From: Mesorhizobium sp. M1B.F.Ca.ET.045.04.1.1
Lineage (GTDB): Bacteria > Pseudomonadota > Alphaproteobacteria > Rhizobiales > Rhizobiaceae
Assembly (NCBI RefSeq): GCF_003952465.1
Contig: NZ_CP034448.1
Span: 434,001-498,000 of the forward strand
Direction: 5' to 3'
DNA: 64,000 bases
Numbering within the stretch: position 1 is the first letter of the stretch; each line of letters begins with the position of its first letter. The position numbers and the translations under genes are program-made. Below the pieces are notes generated by a model, which worked only from the letters and a program-made list of their open reading frames with translations, was not told where the DNA came from and searched no databases. This document shows positions 22,101-31,074 of this stretch, piece after piece.

Positions 22101-22626
22101 CGCCGGCCGGATTGAGGATCGGCACCATGGTGTCGACGAACAGGAATTCGGTGGCATGAGCATTGGTCGAGGACTCGGCCATGTGATCGTCGCCCATCAG
22201 GGCGAGAACGCCGCCATTTCTCGACGAGCCGGCAAGGTTGGCGTGACGGAACACGTCGCCCGAGCGGTCGACGCCCGGTCCCTTGCCGTACCAGACCGCA
22301 AAGACGCCGTCATGCGTGCCTTCGCCGAGCAGTTCGGTCTGCTGCGACCCCCAGCAGGCTGTGGCGGCGAGTTCCTCGTTGAGGCCAGGCTGGAAGACGA
22401 TGTCGGCCTGGGCAAGCTGCCTCTTCGCCCGCCAGAGCTGCATGTCGAGGCCGCCGAGCGGCGAGCCGCGATAGCCCGAGACGAAGCCCGCGGTCTTGAG
22501 GCCGGCGCGACGGTCGCGCTCGCGCTGCATCAAAAGCATGCGTACGACGGCCTGCGCCCCGGACAGGAAAACGCGCTCCTTGCCAAGGTCGAACTTGTCG
22601 TCGAGCGCGACGTCATGCAGCGTCAT
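19153..22626 (-). CDS. Indolepyruvate ferredoxin oxidoreductase, fused alpha-beta form
   Basis: This 1157-residue thiamine-pyrophosphate enzyme oxidises aryl or branched 2-oxo acids to acyl-CoA with electrons passed to ferredoxin. The N-terminal part holds the pyruvate-oxidoreductase-like and TPP domains (GYRGSPLGGLD near 50; GDGTYNHSGALAIRFA for TPP). Cysteine clusters CEGCGDCGVQSNC (about 630) and CNKDFSCLSGFCPSF (about 660) bind iron-sulfur centres. The gamma domain follows (GVGGTGVVTIGAMLG). Proteobacteria often carry this single-chain version in place of separate iorA and iorB, where it acts in aromatic amino acid breakdown. It is a single-gene unit. Confidence 0.92.
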   Translation of the reverse strand: MTLHDVALDDKFDLGKERVFLSGAQAVVRMLLMQRERDRRAGLKTAGFVSGYRGSPLGGLDMQLWRAKRQLAQADIVFQPGLNEELAATACWGSQQTELLGEGTHDGVFAVWYGKGPGVDRSGDVFRHANLAGSSRNGGVLALMGDDHMAESSTNAHATEFLFVDTMVPILNPAGVQEIIDYGLYGFAMSRFAGTWAAIKCVKDNIESTASVDASIERLNIVIPDFDMPPGGLNIRHEIDMLGQEERLHEHKRAAASAFIQANGLNRIVYSGGRKPKLGVITIGKSYLDVRQALEDIGIDERAANRIGIRLFKVGCPWPLDYQHIADFARGLDTIVVVEEKRSLIEVQLRENLYGSAIQPAIVGKKDERGDWLFPAKGALDPNDIAIALGERILRTIGPSEEIAARVAKLRQFQAMLADTVDIGSRTPFFCSGCPHNSSTKVPEGSLAAAGIGCHFMALWMDRNTVGFTAMGGEGAQWVGQAPFSKRDHIFQNLGDGTYNHSGALAIRFALSSRANITYKILYNDAVAMTGGQPHEGGLTVDMIARQVRAEGVDRIAIVTDEPDKYAGKADFPAGATIHHRDDLDLVQRELREVKGVSVLLYDQTCAAEKRRRRKRGTFPDPDRRVFINELVCEGCGDCGVQSNCVSIQPVETEFGRKRRIDQSSCNKDFSCLSGFCPSFVTVHGGKIRKAEGIAGKSDPLDGVPSPVEFPLGAEGWAAIIDGVGGTGVVTIGAMLGMAAHIEGKGCGMIDMAGLAQKGGSVFTHVRIASTPEDIHAIRVSAGKADLVLGCDLVVSGAKKVLAAVREGHTMFLANTAEIMPGEFTRSADFSLPVERLKKAIRAAAGDDKAHFFDATRTATALFGNSLGANMFMLGFAFQHGGLPLSAEAVEKAIELNGEAVAMNIAAFRWGRRAAHQPDFVRNLVSKTGKPASAPAETLDDIIARRVAFLAGYQNAAYGRRYADRVAALRAAEARAVPGSSAVTEAAARNLFKLMAIKDEYEVARLYTDGSFAADLARQFQSYEKLEFHLAPPILGRHGNDGKPRKSSFGPWMMKAFRLLSAMKGLRGTAFDPFGHTAERRAERRMLAQYEADLDLIATALAPGRIDAAAALASVPALIRGYGHVRQASAAKAAEERSRLLQRLTQTVPVPVLSAAE

Positions 22627-22833
22627 CAGGCATTTCCTCTGCGGAGGCGCGCCTCAATCGGGCGGCCAACGTCGGAGTGGGACGCCGCAGTCTTTCTTCC
22701 CTAGCGGGAGAGGTCAAACGAAAAAGCAGGGGCCAGAGCGGACGCAACAAATGGTCCGGGTGAAGTCGCCCAGCGCATTTAAGATGACGCTAAACGCTTC
22801 ATGAAGCACGAAAATTTCAGTGGCCAGCGCCTG

Positions 22834-23361
22834 TCAGGCAGCCTTCGAGCAATCCGGCTTCGGCTGATCGGGCAGCTTGCCGTCGGGATGACCGGCAAGG
22901 TCCGGGTTGAGCTCGTATTTCGGCCCGATCACCAGCGGCCGGTCCGGCAGCATGGTCTGATCCTCCGACGAGGTCATCGTCGTGTCGAGGCTCTGGAGCA
23001 ACGTGCCGCTCGAATCCTCGATGCGGATCGTAACGGAATAGGGCTTGTCCTTGACCACGCAGCTGAGCGGCGGGCTGGTGAGCGTGATGTGGGGAAGCTT
23101 CGGCCAGATCTTCTGGTTGACGATGATCGGGTCGCCGCCGGCCGGATTCTGGAAATTCACCACGGCGACCTGCCCCTCGGCCATGGGCCGCAGCGGCCTC
23201 AGCGTGATGACGTAAGTGGCGATGCCGAGCCGGTAGTTGAATTCGAACAGCTTGCCGGAAATGGCGAAGAGCTGCTCCTTGCCGGTGTCGCGGCAGGCGC
23301 CGAGCGTGGTCGCGGCAATCAAGGCCGCGCCGAGAGCGATCGAACGGAACTTGCTAGTCAT
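22834..23361 (-). CDS. Predicted lipoprotein of unknown function
   Basis: This 175-residue protein starts at the ATG at 23361 (MTSKFRSIALGAALIAATTLGAC) and has a lipobox TLGAC, giving a predicted lipid-anchored Cys near residue 23. The mature part is beta-rich (GIATYVITLRPLRPMAEGQVAVVNFQNPAGG, YSVTIRIEDSSGTLLQSLDTTM) with one further cysteine pair candidate. I do not recognise a family. Its start overlaps the stop of the upstream CGNR gene by eight bases, so the two are probably co-translated. Confidence 0.7.
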   Translation of the reverse strand: MTSKFRSIALGAALIAATTLGACRDTGKEQLFAISGKLFEFNYRLGIATYVITLRPLRPMAEGQVAVVNFQNPAGGDPIIVNQKIWPKLPHITLTSPPLSCVVKDKPYSVTIRIEDSSGTLLQSLDTTMTSSEDQTMLPDRPLVIGPKYELNPDLAGHPDGKLPDQPKPDCSKAA

Positions 23362-23962
23362 TGGCAGCCTCCCTGACCGCCGTTCGGCGGCGATAATAAC
23401 GGTTCGCTTTCTGGCGGTTGCCGCAGACGGCCATGTCGCACCAGAGGCGACTCGAGTTGCGGCTGCGGTCAACGAACAGCCAGCTGCAGTTCGGGCAGAT
23501 CCTGAGCCTGGCAACTGTTTCGTCCCGCAGCAGCGAAAGCGCCGAGACGGCCAAGGCCGCCTCGAAGGCGATCGGCGTCGCCGGATCGCCGAAAGGCCGG
23601 CCCGGCGCGCCGATCTCGGTCGTGCTGTCGGAGAGCCCTTCGGCGCAGGCCGTCAGAAAATCCGGCAGATGGCGGGTGGCGATCATGCCTTCCGCCACGG
23701 CATGCCGGAACAGGCGGTCGGTCGCCTCACGGATCGACAGCACAACCGGGGCGATGCCGTCCGGTTCCGGCGCCTCCAGCCGCCGGCCGCCGAGCTCGGC
23801 GGCGCGAAAGCCGCTTGCCGCCTCGGCGAAACGGGCGATTTCGGCCGGATCGTCGAAACGGTCGAAGGTCCTTTCCGGATCGTTGCGCAGCACGACGGTG
23901 TTCGCCGTGTCGAGCGCGAGAATACCGCCGGTGAAGCGGTGCGGGGTCCAGGATACCGTCAT
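23354..23962 (-). CDS. CGNR zinc-finger (ABATE-domain) protein
   Basis: This 202-residue protein has an N-terminal ABATE-type domain (FTGGILALDTANTVV, later FGDPATPIAFEAALAVSALSLL). The C-terminal CGNR zinc finger has CPNCSWLFVDRSRN followed by WCDMAVCGNRQKANRYYRR. The four cysteines would bind zinc and the basic tail suggests nucleic-acid binding; family members are thought to be stress-related transcription regulators. It precedes the lipoprotein gene with an overlap and diverges from the LivH-like gene across a palindromic element. Confidence 0.85.
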   Translation of the reverse strand: MTVSWTPHRFTGGILALDTANTVVLRNDPERTFDRFDDPAEIARFAEAASGFRAAELGGRRLEAPEPDGIAPVVLSIREATDRLFRHAVAEGMIATRHLPDFLTACAEGLSDSTTEIGAPGRPFGDPATPIAFEAALAVSALSLLRDETVARLRICPNCSWLFVDRSRNSSRLWCDMAVCGNRQKANRYYRRRTAVREAAND

Positions 23963-24043
23963 AACGAAAATCTAACCGATAAAACGTATTTGACAAGTTA
24001 GATTCCTGATGCAAGGCTCGCCATAGGGTCCGTCGCTCGGGCC

Positions 24044-24160
24044 AGCACATGATCCCTTCCGCAAATCGGAACCGATTTTCGGAAGGGATCATGTGCTAAA
24101 TCAAAGCGCTACAGCGTCCTTTGCGCGTCCCAAAGGACGCGCGGCGCTGTAGGGATTCTC
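24044..24160. repeat. Cruciform-type palindromic element followed by a second hairpin
   Basis: AGCACATGATCCCTTCCG (24044-24061) is perfectly complementary to 24080-24097, and the interior AAATCGG-AA-CCGATTT (24063-24078) pairs as well. Nearly all 54 bases therefore fold into one long stem. A second module follows, CTACAGCG...CGCTGTAG with an inner GCGCGTCC/GGACGCGC stem (about 24109-24154). The element lies in the promoter region of the LivH-like gene and its end nearly touches the ATG at 24162. Confidence 0.8.
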
Positions 24161-24161
24161 C

Positions 24162-25067
24162 ATGCTCTATTTCTACCAGCAGGTGCTGAACGGGCTGCAT
24201 TCGGGCGCGCTCTATGCGCTGCTCGCCTTCGGCTATGTGCTGACCAACGGCATCCTGCACCGCACCAACCTGGCCTACGGGGCGCTGTTTGCCTTTTGCG
24301 GCCACACCATGATCCTGACCGCGGCCTTCGGCTACCAGGCGCTGTGGCTGACGCTGTTCGCCTCGGTCGCGCTCGGCGTCGTCGCCGCCCTGGTTTATGC
24401 GGTGCTGATCAGCCAGGTGCTGTCGCGCAGCGTGTTCGAAAGGCTGGCGGACCGGTCGCCCAACGCCATCGTGGTGACGACGCTCGGCATATTGCTGTTC
24501 CTGTCGGAAGCGAGCCGCATCGCCGCCGACACCCATGATCTCTGGCTGCCGCCGATGCTCGCCCAGCCCGTCATCTTCGCCCAGGATACCGGTTTCAAGG
24601 TCACGCTCACCGTCATCCAGCTGCTCGACTGCGCGGCGGTGATCGCGGTGGTGGCGCTGGCCGCCTGGCTGTTTTCGCATTCTCGCTTCGGCCGCGCCTG
24701 GCGGGCCGTCTCCGACGACCCGAAGGCGGCCGCGATGTGCGGCATCGACGTGCGCGCCGTGTTTCGCCGCGCGGTGCTCTACGGCGGCTTCTGCGCGGCT
24801 TTTGCCGGTGTGCTCGCCGGCCTCTATTACGGCAATATCAGCTTCGGCACCGGCCTCGTCTACGGCCTCAAGATCCTGTTCGTGACGGCGGTCGGCGGCT
24901 ATCTGTCGCCGCTCAAGGCGGCGCTCGGAGCGGCGGCCTTCGGCATGGCCGAATCGCTGTGGGCCGGCTATTTCCCGATCGAATGGCGCGATGCCTGGAT
25001 CTATCTCTTCCTCGTCGCCATGCTGGTTCTGATCGGCGCCAGCCGCGACCAGGCCAAGGTCGCCTGA
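24162..25067 (+). CDS. Branched-chain amino acid-type ABC permease (LivH family), orphan
   Basis: This 301-residue integral membrane protein has the LivH pattern: MLYFYQQVLNGLHSGALYALLAFGYVL at the N-terminus, the SRFGRAWRAVSDDPKAAAMCGIDV cytoplasmic loop that contacts ATPases, and about eight hydrophobic spans. A functional importer also needs LivM, LivG, LivF and a binding protein, none of which is encoded nearby. It either works with components encoded elsewhere or belongs to a divergent group. The start follows the palindromic element directly and no clear ribosome site is seen. Confidence 0.8.
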   Translation: MLYFYQQVLNGLHSGALYALLAFGYVLTNGILHRTNLAYGALFAFCGHTMILTAAFGYQALWLTLFASVALGVVAALVYAVLISQVLSRSVFERLADRSPNAIVVTTLGILLFLSEASRIAADTHDLWLPPMLAQPVIFAQDTGFKVTLTVIQLLDCAAVIAVVALAAWLFSHSRFGRAWRAVSDDPKAAAMCGIDVRAVFRRAVLYGGFCAAFAGVLAGLYYGNISFGTGLVYGLKILFVTAVGGYLSPLKAALGAAAFGMAESLWAGYFPIEWRDAWIYLFLVAMLVLIGASRDQAKVA

Positions 25068-25251
25068 ACCCATCAGACTTTGGTTGCATGACGTTCGGTG
25101 AACCGGCGGGTTTCCACCGGCGCCATCGTTTGTCGCGCCTTGTCGTGTTGACCTGCCAGACCACGCACTGCATACCGTTGGGCCAAGCGGCGCGACCCCG
25201 GAGGGGGAATCGGGCGCGCAGCAGCACTTTTGTGTCTACGCATCGTGCTTT

Positions 25252-25275
25252 CCGAAAATCGAACTCGATTTTCGG
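25252..25275. repeat. Small hairpin upstream of dctQ
   Basis: CCGAAAATCG (25252-25261) is perfectly complementary to CGATTTTCGG (25266-25275). The core resembles the inner stem of the element at 24044. It ends 24 bases before the dctQ start and could be a family remnant or affect translation. Confidence 0.55.
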
Positions 25276-25299
25276 GCCGATACGCCAGGGAGGAAATGC

Positions 25300-25905
25300 A
25301 TGGCAGGGCTGCTCGCTCTATCCAGGACGATCGATCGCATCAACGAGTTCATCGGCCGCTGGGTGTCATGGCTGATCCTGCTTGCGATCCTGGTGAGCGC
25401 CGTCAATGCCGTCATCCGAAAGGTGTTCGACATCTCGTCCAACGCCTGGCTGGAACTGCAGTGGTACCTTTTCGGTGCCGCCTTCATGCTGGCGGCCGCC
25501 TACACCCTGAAGCAGAACGACCATATCCGCATCGACATCGTCTACGGCATGTTTCCCCGCCGCTTGCAGCACTTGATCGACCTCCTCGGCCACCTCCTCT
25601 TCCTGATGCCGTTCGTGGTGCTGATGGTGATCTACTTCGTGCCTTACGTGTCACTGTCTTTCCACAGCGGCGAGATGTCGACCAACGCCGGCGGCCTGAT
25701 CGTCTGGCCGGCAAAGGCCATCCTGCTCGTGGGCTTCTTCCTGCTGGCGCTGCAGGGCGTTTCCGAGATCATCAAGAAGATCGCCATCATGCGCGGCGAC
25801 ATGGAGGATCCCAATCCCTTCGTCTCGGCGCATGAGCAGGCCGAACTCGAGGCCAAGGCACTTGCCGAGGAAGCCAAGGCGCTGGCCGGCGAGGTGCGCT
25901 CATGA
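25300..25905 (+). CDS. TRAP transporter small permease (DctQ type)
   Basis: This 201-residue membrane protein has four hydrophobic spans. Family residues include NAWLELQWYLFGAAFMLAAAYTLKQNDHIRIDI, in which the D-H-x-R-x-D signature of DctQ subunits is clear. The C-terminal 35 residues form an acidic/Ala-rich helix (EQAELEAKALAEEAKALAGE) longer than the usual family end and likely a coiled coil. It assists the large permease at 25902 in sodium-driven uptake of organic acids. An AGGGAGGAAATGC ribosome site precedes the ATG. Confidence 0.92.
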   Translation: MAGLLALSRTIDRINEFIGRWVSWLILLAILVSAVNAVIRKVFDISSNAWLELQWYLFGAAFMLAAAYTLKQNDHIRIDIVYGMFPRRLQHLIDLLGHLLFLMPFVVLMVIYFVPYVSLSFHSGEMSTNAGGLIVWPAKAILLVGFFLLALQGVSEIIKKIAIMRGDMEDPNPFVSAHEQAELEAKALAEEAKALAGEVRS

Positions 25906-27698
25906 TCGAGTTCATCGCGCAGAACATGGCGCCGATCATGTTCGCCTCGCTGATCATCTTCCTTTTGATCGGCTACCCCGTCGCCTTCTCGCTCGCCGCG
26001 AACGGCCTGTTGTTCTTCTTCATCGGCGTGCTGCTCTCGCCCTATTCCGGCGGATCGATCAATCTCGCCTGGCCGCTGCTGCATGCGCTGCCCGACAATT
26101 TCTACGGCACCAGGGTGATGTCCAACGACACGCTGCTGGCCATTCCGTTCTTCACCTTCATGGGGATCGTGCTCGAGCGATCCGGCATGGCCGAGGATCT
26201 GCTCGACACGGTCGGCCAGCTGTTCGGCCCGATCCGCGGCGGGCTTGCCTATGCGGTGATCTTCGTCGGCGCGCTGCTTGCCGCGACGACCGGCGTGGTT
26301 GCGGCCTCGGTGATCGCCATGGGACTGATCTCGCTGCCGATCATGCTGCGCTACGGCTATGACCGTCGGCTCGCCTCAGGCGTGATCGCGGCGTCCGGCA
26401 CGCTTGCCCAGATCATCCCGCCCTCGCTGGTGCTGATCGTGCTTGCCGACCAGCTCGGACGCTCGGTCGGCGACATGTATGCGGGCGCCCTGATCCCCGG
26501 CCTCGTGCTGACGGGTATCTACATGGCCTACGTCCTGATCATGTCGATCATCCGGCCGAACTCGATGCCGGCGCTGCCCATCGAGGCGCGCACGCTCGGC
26601 CGCGGCGTGATCTCGCTGATCGTGGCCCTGCTGATCGCGGTCGCGGTCTCCTATGCGGCCTATCGCTACCTCGTGCCCGCCCATGGCGACAATGCCGACA
26701 TACTGGGCGCCACCGTCGGCGTCATCGTGACCTACATCGTGGCGGTTGCCGACCAGCGGCTCGGGATCAACACGATGTCCAAGCTGGCGCAACAGGTGGT
26801 GATCGTGCTGATCCCACCGCTAGCGCTGATCTTCCTGGTGCTCGGCACCATTTTCCTCGGCATCGCCACGCCGACCGAAGGCGGCGCCATGGGATCCGTC
26901 GGCGCGCTCATCATGGCGTCGATGAAAGGGCGGCTTTCGCTCGACGTCATAAAGCAGGCGTTGGCCTCGACGACGCGGCTCTCCTCCTTCGTGCTGTTCA
27001 TCCTGATCGGCGCGCGCGTCTTCTCGCTCACTTTCTACGGCGTCAACGGCCATATCTGGGTCGAGCATCTGCTGACCTCGCTGCCGGGCGGCGAGACCGG
27101 CTTCCTGATCGGCGTCAACCTTTTGGTTTTCGTGCTTGCCTTCTTCCTCGACTTCTTCGAGCTCGCCTTCATCATCGTGCCGCTGCTCGCGCCGGCCGCA
27201 GACAAGCTCGGCATCGACCTGATCTGGTTCGGCGTGCTGCTCGGCGTCAACATGCAGACCAGCTTCATGCATCCGCCCTTCGGCTTCGCGCTGTTCTACC
27301 TGCGCTCGGTCGCCGCGCGCGTGCCTTATCTCGACCGCCTCACCGGCAAGCAGATCGCGCCGGTCACCACCGGCCAGATCTACTGGGGCGCGGTGCCTTT
27401 CGTCTGCATCCAGGTGATCATGATCGGGCTCACCATCGCCTTCCCGCAAATGGTGATGCGCTATAAGGGCGCCACGGTCGAACCGAGCACGATCGACCTG
27501 AAACTGCCGGAGATGCCGGGACTGGCGCCGCTCGGCACGCCGCCGGCCGACAATGGCGCGGCACCCGCCAATGGCGGCGCGGCGCCCGCCGCGCCCGGCA
27601 CGCCCGATCTGTCACAGCCGCCGAATTTCGGCGACACCGCCCCGGCCAAGCCGGCCGCACCCGCGCCCGACCTTTCGAAGCCGCCGAGTTTCAATTGA
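25902..27698 (+). CDS. TRAP transporter large permease (DctM type), extended
   Basis: This multi-span transport subunit overlaps dctQ by four bases (ATGA). At 598 residues it is well above the common DctM length of about 430. The extra length has two sources: an insertion of about 80 residues between roughly 225 and 305 that adds two hydrophobic spans, and a Pro/Ala-rich tail from about 535 with near-repeats DLSQPPNFGD and DLSKPPSFN. Core motifs include GVVAASVIAMGLISLPIMLRYGYD and TPTEGGAMGSVGAL. This long form occurs in a subgroup of TRAP systems associated with mannitol/chloroaromatic-type DctM annotations; the substrate is unknown. Confidence 0.9.
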   Translation: MIEFIAQNMAPIMFASLIIFLLIGYPVAFSLAANGLLFFFIGVLLSPYSGGSINLAWPLLHALPDNFYGTRVMSNDTLLAIPFFTFMGIVLERSGMAEDLLDTVGQLFGPIRGGLAYAVIFVGALLAATTGVVAASVIAMGLISLPIMLRYGYDRRLASGVIAASGTLAQIIPPSLVLIVLADQLGRSVGDMYAGALIPGLVLTGIYMAYVLIMSIIRPNSMPALPIEARTLGRGVISLIVALLIAVAVSYAAYRYLVPAHGDNADILGATVGVIVTYIVAVADQRLGINTMSKLAQQVVIVLIPPLALIFLVLGTIFLGIATPTEGGAMGSVGALIMASMKGRLSLDVIKQALASTTRLSSFVLFILIGARVFSLTFYGVNGHIWVEHLLTSLPGGETGFLIGVNLLVFVLAFFLDFFELAFIIVPLLAPAADKLGIDLIWFGVLLGVNMQTSFMHPPFGFALFYLRSVAARVPYLDRLTGKQIAPVTTGQIYWGAVPFVCIQVIMIGLTIAFPQMVMRYKGATVEPSTIDLKLPEMPGLAPLGTPPADNGAAPANGGAAPAAPGTPDLSQPPNFGDTAPAKPAAPAPDLSKPPSFN

Positions 27699-27710
27699 GG
27701 TGAGCAAGCC

Positions 27711-28739
27711 ATGAGAGCCGTAAGGCTGGAAGCAATCGGCAGCATCGCGCTTCGCGAGGTCGAGAAACCTTCGCCGGGGCCGCAGGACGTTCTGGTGCGG
27801 ATCGAGGCCTGCGGCGTCTGCGGCACCGACAGGCACCTGTTCCAAGGCGAGTTTCCGTCAAAGCCGCCGGTGACGCTCGGCCACGAATTCTGCGGCATCG
27901 TCGAGGCCGTAGGAGCGGCCGTCGCCGATATTGCCGTTGGCGACCGAGTCACCGGCGATCCCAACATTTCCTGCGGGCGCTGCAGCCACTGCCGTGCCGG
28001 CCGCGTCAATCTGTGCAGCAATCTGAGAGCCATCGGCATCCACCGCGACGGCGGCTTCGCCGACTATGTCGTGATGCCGCAAAACCAGGCTTTCCTCCTG
28101 CCCGCCGGTCTCAAGCCGACGCATGGCGCCTTCTGCGAGCCGCTGGCATGCTGCCTGCATGGCGTCGATCTCGCCGCCATCAAGCCCGGCGCCTCGGTGG
28201 TCGTTCTCGGCGGCGGCGTCATAGGGCTGCTCACGGTGCAATTGGCGAAGCTGGCGGGTGCGGCGACCATCATCCTGTCGACCAGGCAAGCCTCGCGCCG
28301 CGCGCTGGCCGAGGAGCTTGGCGCAACGGCGACGGTCGACCCCAGCGCCGCCGATCCCATCGAGGCCATCGCCGGAAAAGCCGGCATTGTACCTGGCGGC
28401 GTCGACGTGGTGCTCGAATGCGCGGGCGTCCCGGACACCGTCCAGCAATCGATGCGGCTGGCCAAGTCCGGCGGCACGGTGGTGATCGTCGGCGTGATGC
28501 CGCAAGGACAGAAGGTGGCCTTCGAGCCCTTCGACATCCTGTTCCGCGAGTTGAAGGTGCTCGGTTCCTTCCTCAATCCCTTCACCCACCGGCGCGCCGC
28601 GGACCTTGTCGCGTCGGGCGCAATCGAGATCGACAAGCTGATCTCAAGGCAAGTGTCCCTCGAGGAGGCGCCGCAGGTGATCTCGAATCCCGCGGCCCCG
28701 GGGGAGGTCAAGGTGCTGGTCGTGCCGGGCAAGGGCTGA
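27711..28739 (+). CDS. Zinc-dependent medium-chain alcohol/polyol dehydrogenase
   Basis: This 342-residue MDR-family oxidoreductase has catalytic zinc ligands Cys in GVCGTDRH and His-Glu in GHEF. The structural zinc lobe has four cysteines (CGRCSHCRAGRVNLC) and the NAD-binding motif is VVVLGGGVIGLL. It resembles sorbitol/threonine dehydrogenases, so it probably oxidises a sugar alcohol or related polyol. It starts 12 bases after the TRAP large permease, so it likely acts on what that transporter imports. Confidence 0.88.
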   Translation: MRAVRLEAIGSIALREVEKPSPGPQDVLVRIEACGVCGTDRHLFQGEFPSKPPVTLGHEFCGIVEAVGAAVADIAVGDRVTGDPNISCGRCSHCRAGRVNLCSNLRAIGIHRDGGFADYVVMPQNQAFLLPAGLKPTHGAFCEPLACCLHGVDLAAIKPGASVVVLGGGVIGLLTVQLAKLAGAATIILSTRQASRRALAEELGATATVDPSAADPIEAIAGKAGIVPGGVDVVLECAGVPDTVQQSMRLAKSGGTVVIVGVMPQGQKVAFEPFDILFRELKVLGSFLNPFTHRRAADLVASGAIEIDKLISRQVSLEEAPQVISNPAAPGEVKVLVVPGKG

Positions 28740-28765
28740 GGCGCCGGCTTTGCGCTCAGTTCTTC

Positions 28766-28909
28766 CCTTCTCCCCTTGTGGGAGAAGGTGTCGCCGAAGG
28801 CGACGGATGAGGGGTGCTCCAGCTTGGCGCACCGACGGCACTCCGGCCAACACCCCTCATCCGTCTCGGCGCTGCGCGCCGATCCACCTTCTCCCACAAG
28901 GGGAGAAGG
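28766..28909. repeat. Long palindromic element, TTCTCCCC family (copy 1)
   Basis: A perfect 25-base inverted repeat forms the ends (28766-28790 and 28885-28909). A second inner pair, ACGGATGAGGGGTG (28803-28816) and its complement (28851-28864), extends the stem. The element fills the gap between the convergent dehydrogenase and dctP genes and could terminate transcription from both sides. Related sequences occur at 38235, 44598 and inside xdhC at 53584. Confidence 0.85.
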
Positions 28910-28919
28910 AGGGCCTCGC

Positions 28920-30050
<1,131 letters not shown>

Positions 30051-30256
30051 TCAACAGACCGACTTACAGGCATCCTCGCTGCCCTGGCCGGCTGCGCGAA
30101 ACAATACACGGGCAAGGTGTCGAGTCCAGCATCGCGGGCAACGTGCAACTATAGTCTAACGCCAACCGCCGTGGCCCAGCCGGAACGGCGAAACTTGCCA
30201 TGGCAAAGCGCCTTGGGATCGCCTATTTTGTAGGCAGAATAATTCGTTAGCTCTCG

Positions 30257-31048
30257 ATGGAAACCGTATCCAAAATGCAGCAGCCGCTCGTTGCCGTCTC
30301 GACCGATGTCCGCCAGTTCGACAACTACACCTGGCATGCCGCGCCGCAGCAATACATCGAAGCGGCGATCGCCGGCGCCGGCGTGTTCCCGCTGCTGGTG
30401 CCCTCCTTCGGCGACCGGCTCGACTTCGACGAGCTGCTGTCTTCGGTCGACGGGGTCATGGTCACGGGTTCGAAGTCCAACGTGCATCCCTCGCTATATG
30501 GCGGCGACGCAACCGAGGCCAACGGCCCCTACGATCCCGCGCGCGATTCGACCACGCTGCCGCTGATCCGCAAGGCGATTGAGCGCGGCGTGCCGCTGCT
30601 CGCCATCTGCCGCGGCATCCAGGAGCTGAACGTGGCGCTGGGCGGCACGCTCGGCACCGAGATCCAGGAGCGCGAGGGCTCGCTCGATCACCGCGCGCCG
30701 GTGAGCGACAATCAGGACGAGCGCTTCGGCATCCACCAGACGATTTCGATCAAGCCCGGAAGCTGCCTCGCAGGCGTGTTCGGCGCCGGTGAAATGAAGG
30801 TCAACTCGCTGCATCGCCAGGCGATCGACCGGCTCGGCTCCAAGCTGCAGGTCGAGGCTTTAGCCACCGACGGCACGATCGAGGCGGTCTCGGTCAAGGA
30901 TGCCCGCGCCTTCGCCGTCGGCGTGCAGTGGCACCCGGAATATTGGGTGAAGTCGGACAGCAACTCGGCCAAGATCTTTCGCGCCTTCGGCGATGCCGTG
31001 CGGCTCCACGCAGCGGCGAAAGCCGGGACACGCGCGGCGGCGGAATAG
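30257..31048 (+). CDS. Gamma-glutamyl-gamma-aminobutyrate hydrolase family protein (class I glutamine amidotransferase-like)
   Basis: This 263-residue C26-family hydrolase has nucleophile Cys in LLAICRGIQELNVALGG, His and Glu in AVGVQWHPEYW, and the upstream GVMVTGSKSNVHPSLYGG oxyanion segment. PuuD-type enzymes cleave gamma-glutamyl-GABA in putrescine degradation. A glutamine-synthetase-like ligase and an aminotransferase lie 9-11 kb away (39481-42275), which would fit a dispersed gamma-glutamyl polyamine route, but this is inference. It is a single-gene unit preceded by TTGCCATGGCAA (30195-30206) and a GCCTA/TAGGC repeat. Confidence 0.85.
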   Translation: METVSKMQQPLVAVSTDVRQFDNYTWHAAPQQYIEAAIAGAGVFPLLVPSFGDRLDFDELLSSVDGVMVTGSKSNVHPSLYGGDATEANGPYDPARDSTTLPLIRKAIERGVPLLAICRGIQELNVALGGTLGTEIQEREGSLDHRAPVSDNQDERFGIHQTISIKPGSCLAGVFGAGEMKVNSLHRQAIDRLGSKLQVEALATDGTIEAVSVKDARAFAVGVQWHPEYWVKSDSNSAKIFRAFGDAVRLHAAAKAGTRAAAE

Positions 31049-31074
31049 ACCCGCCGGCCAAGCAGTTCCGTGGT

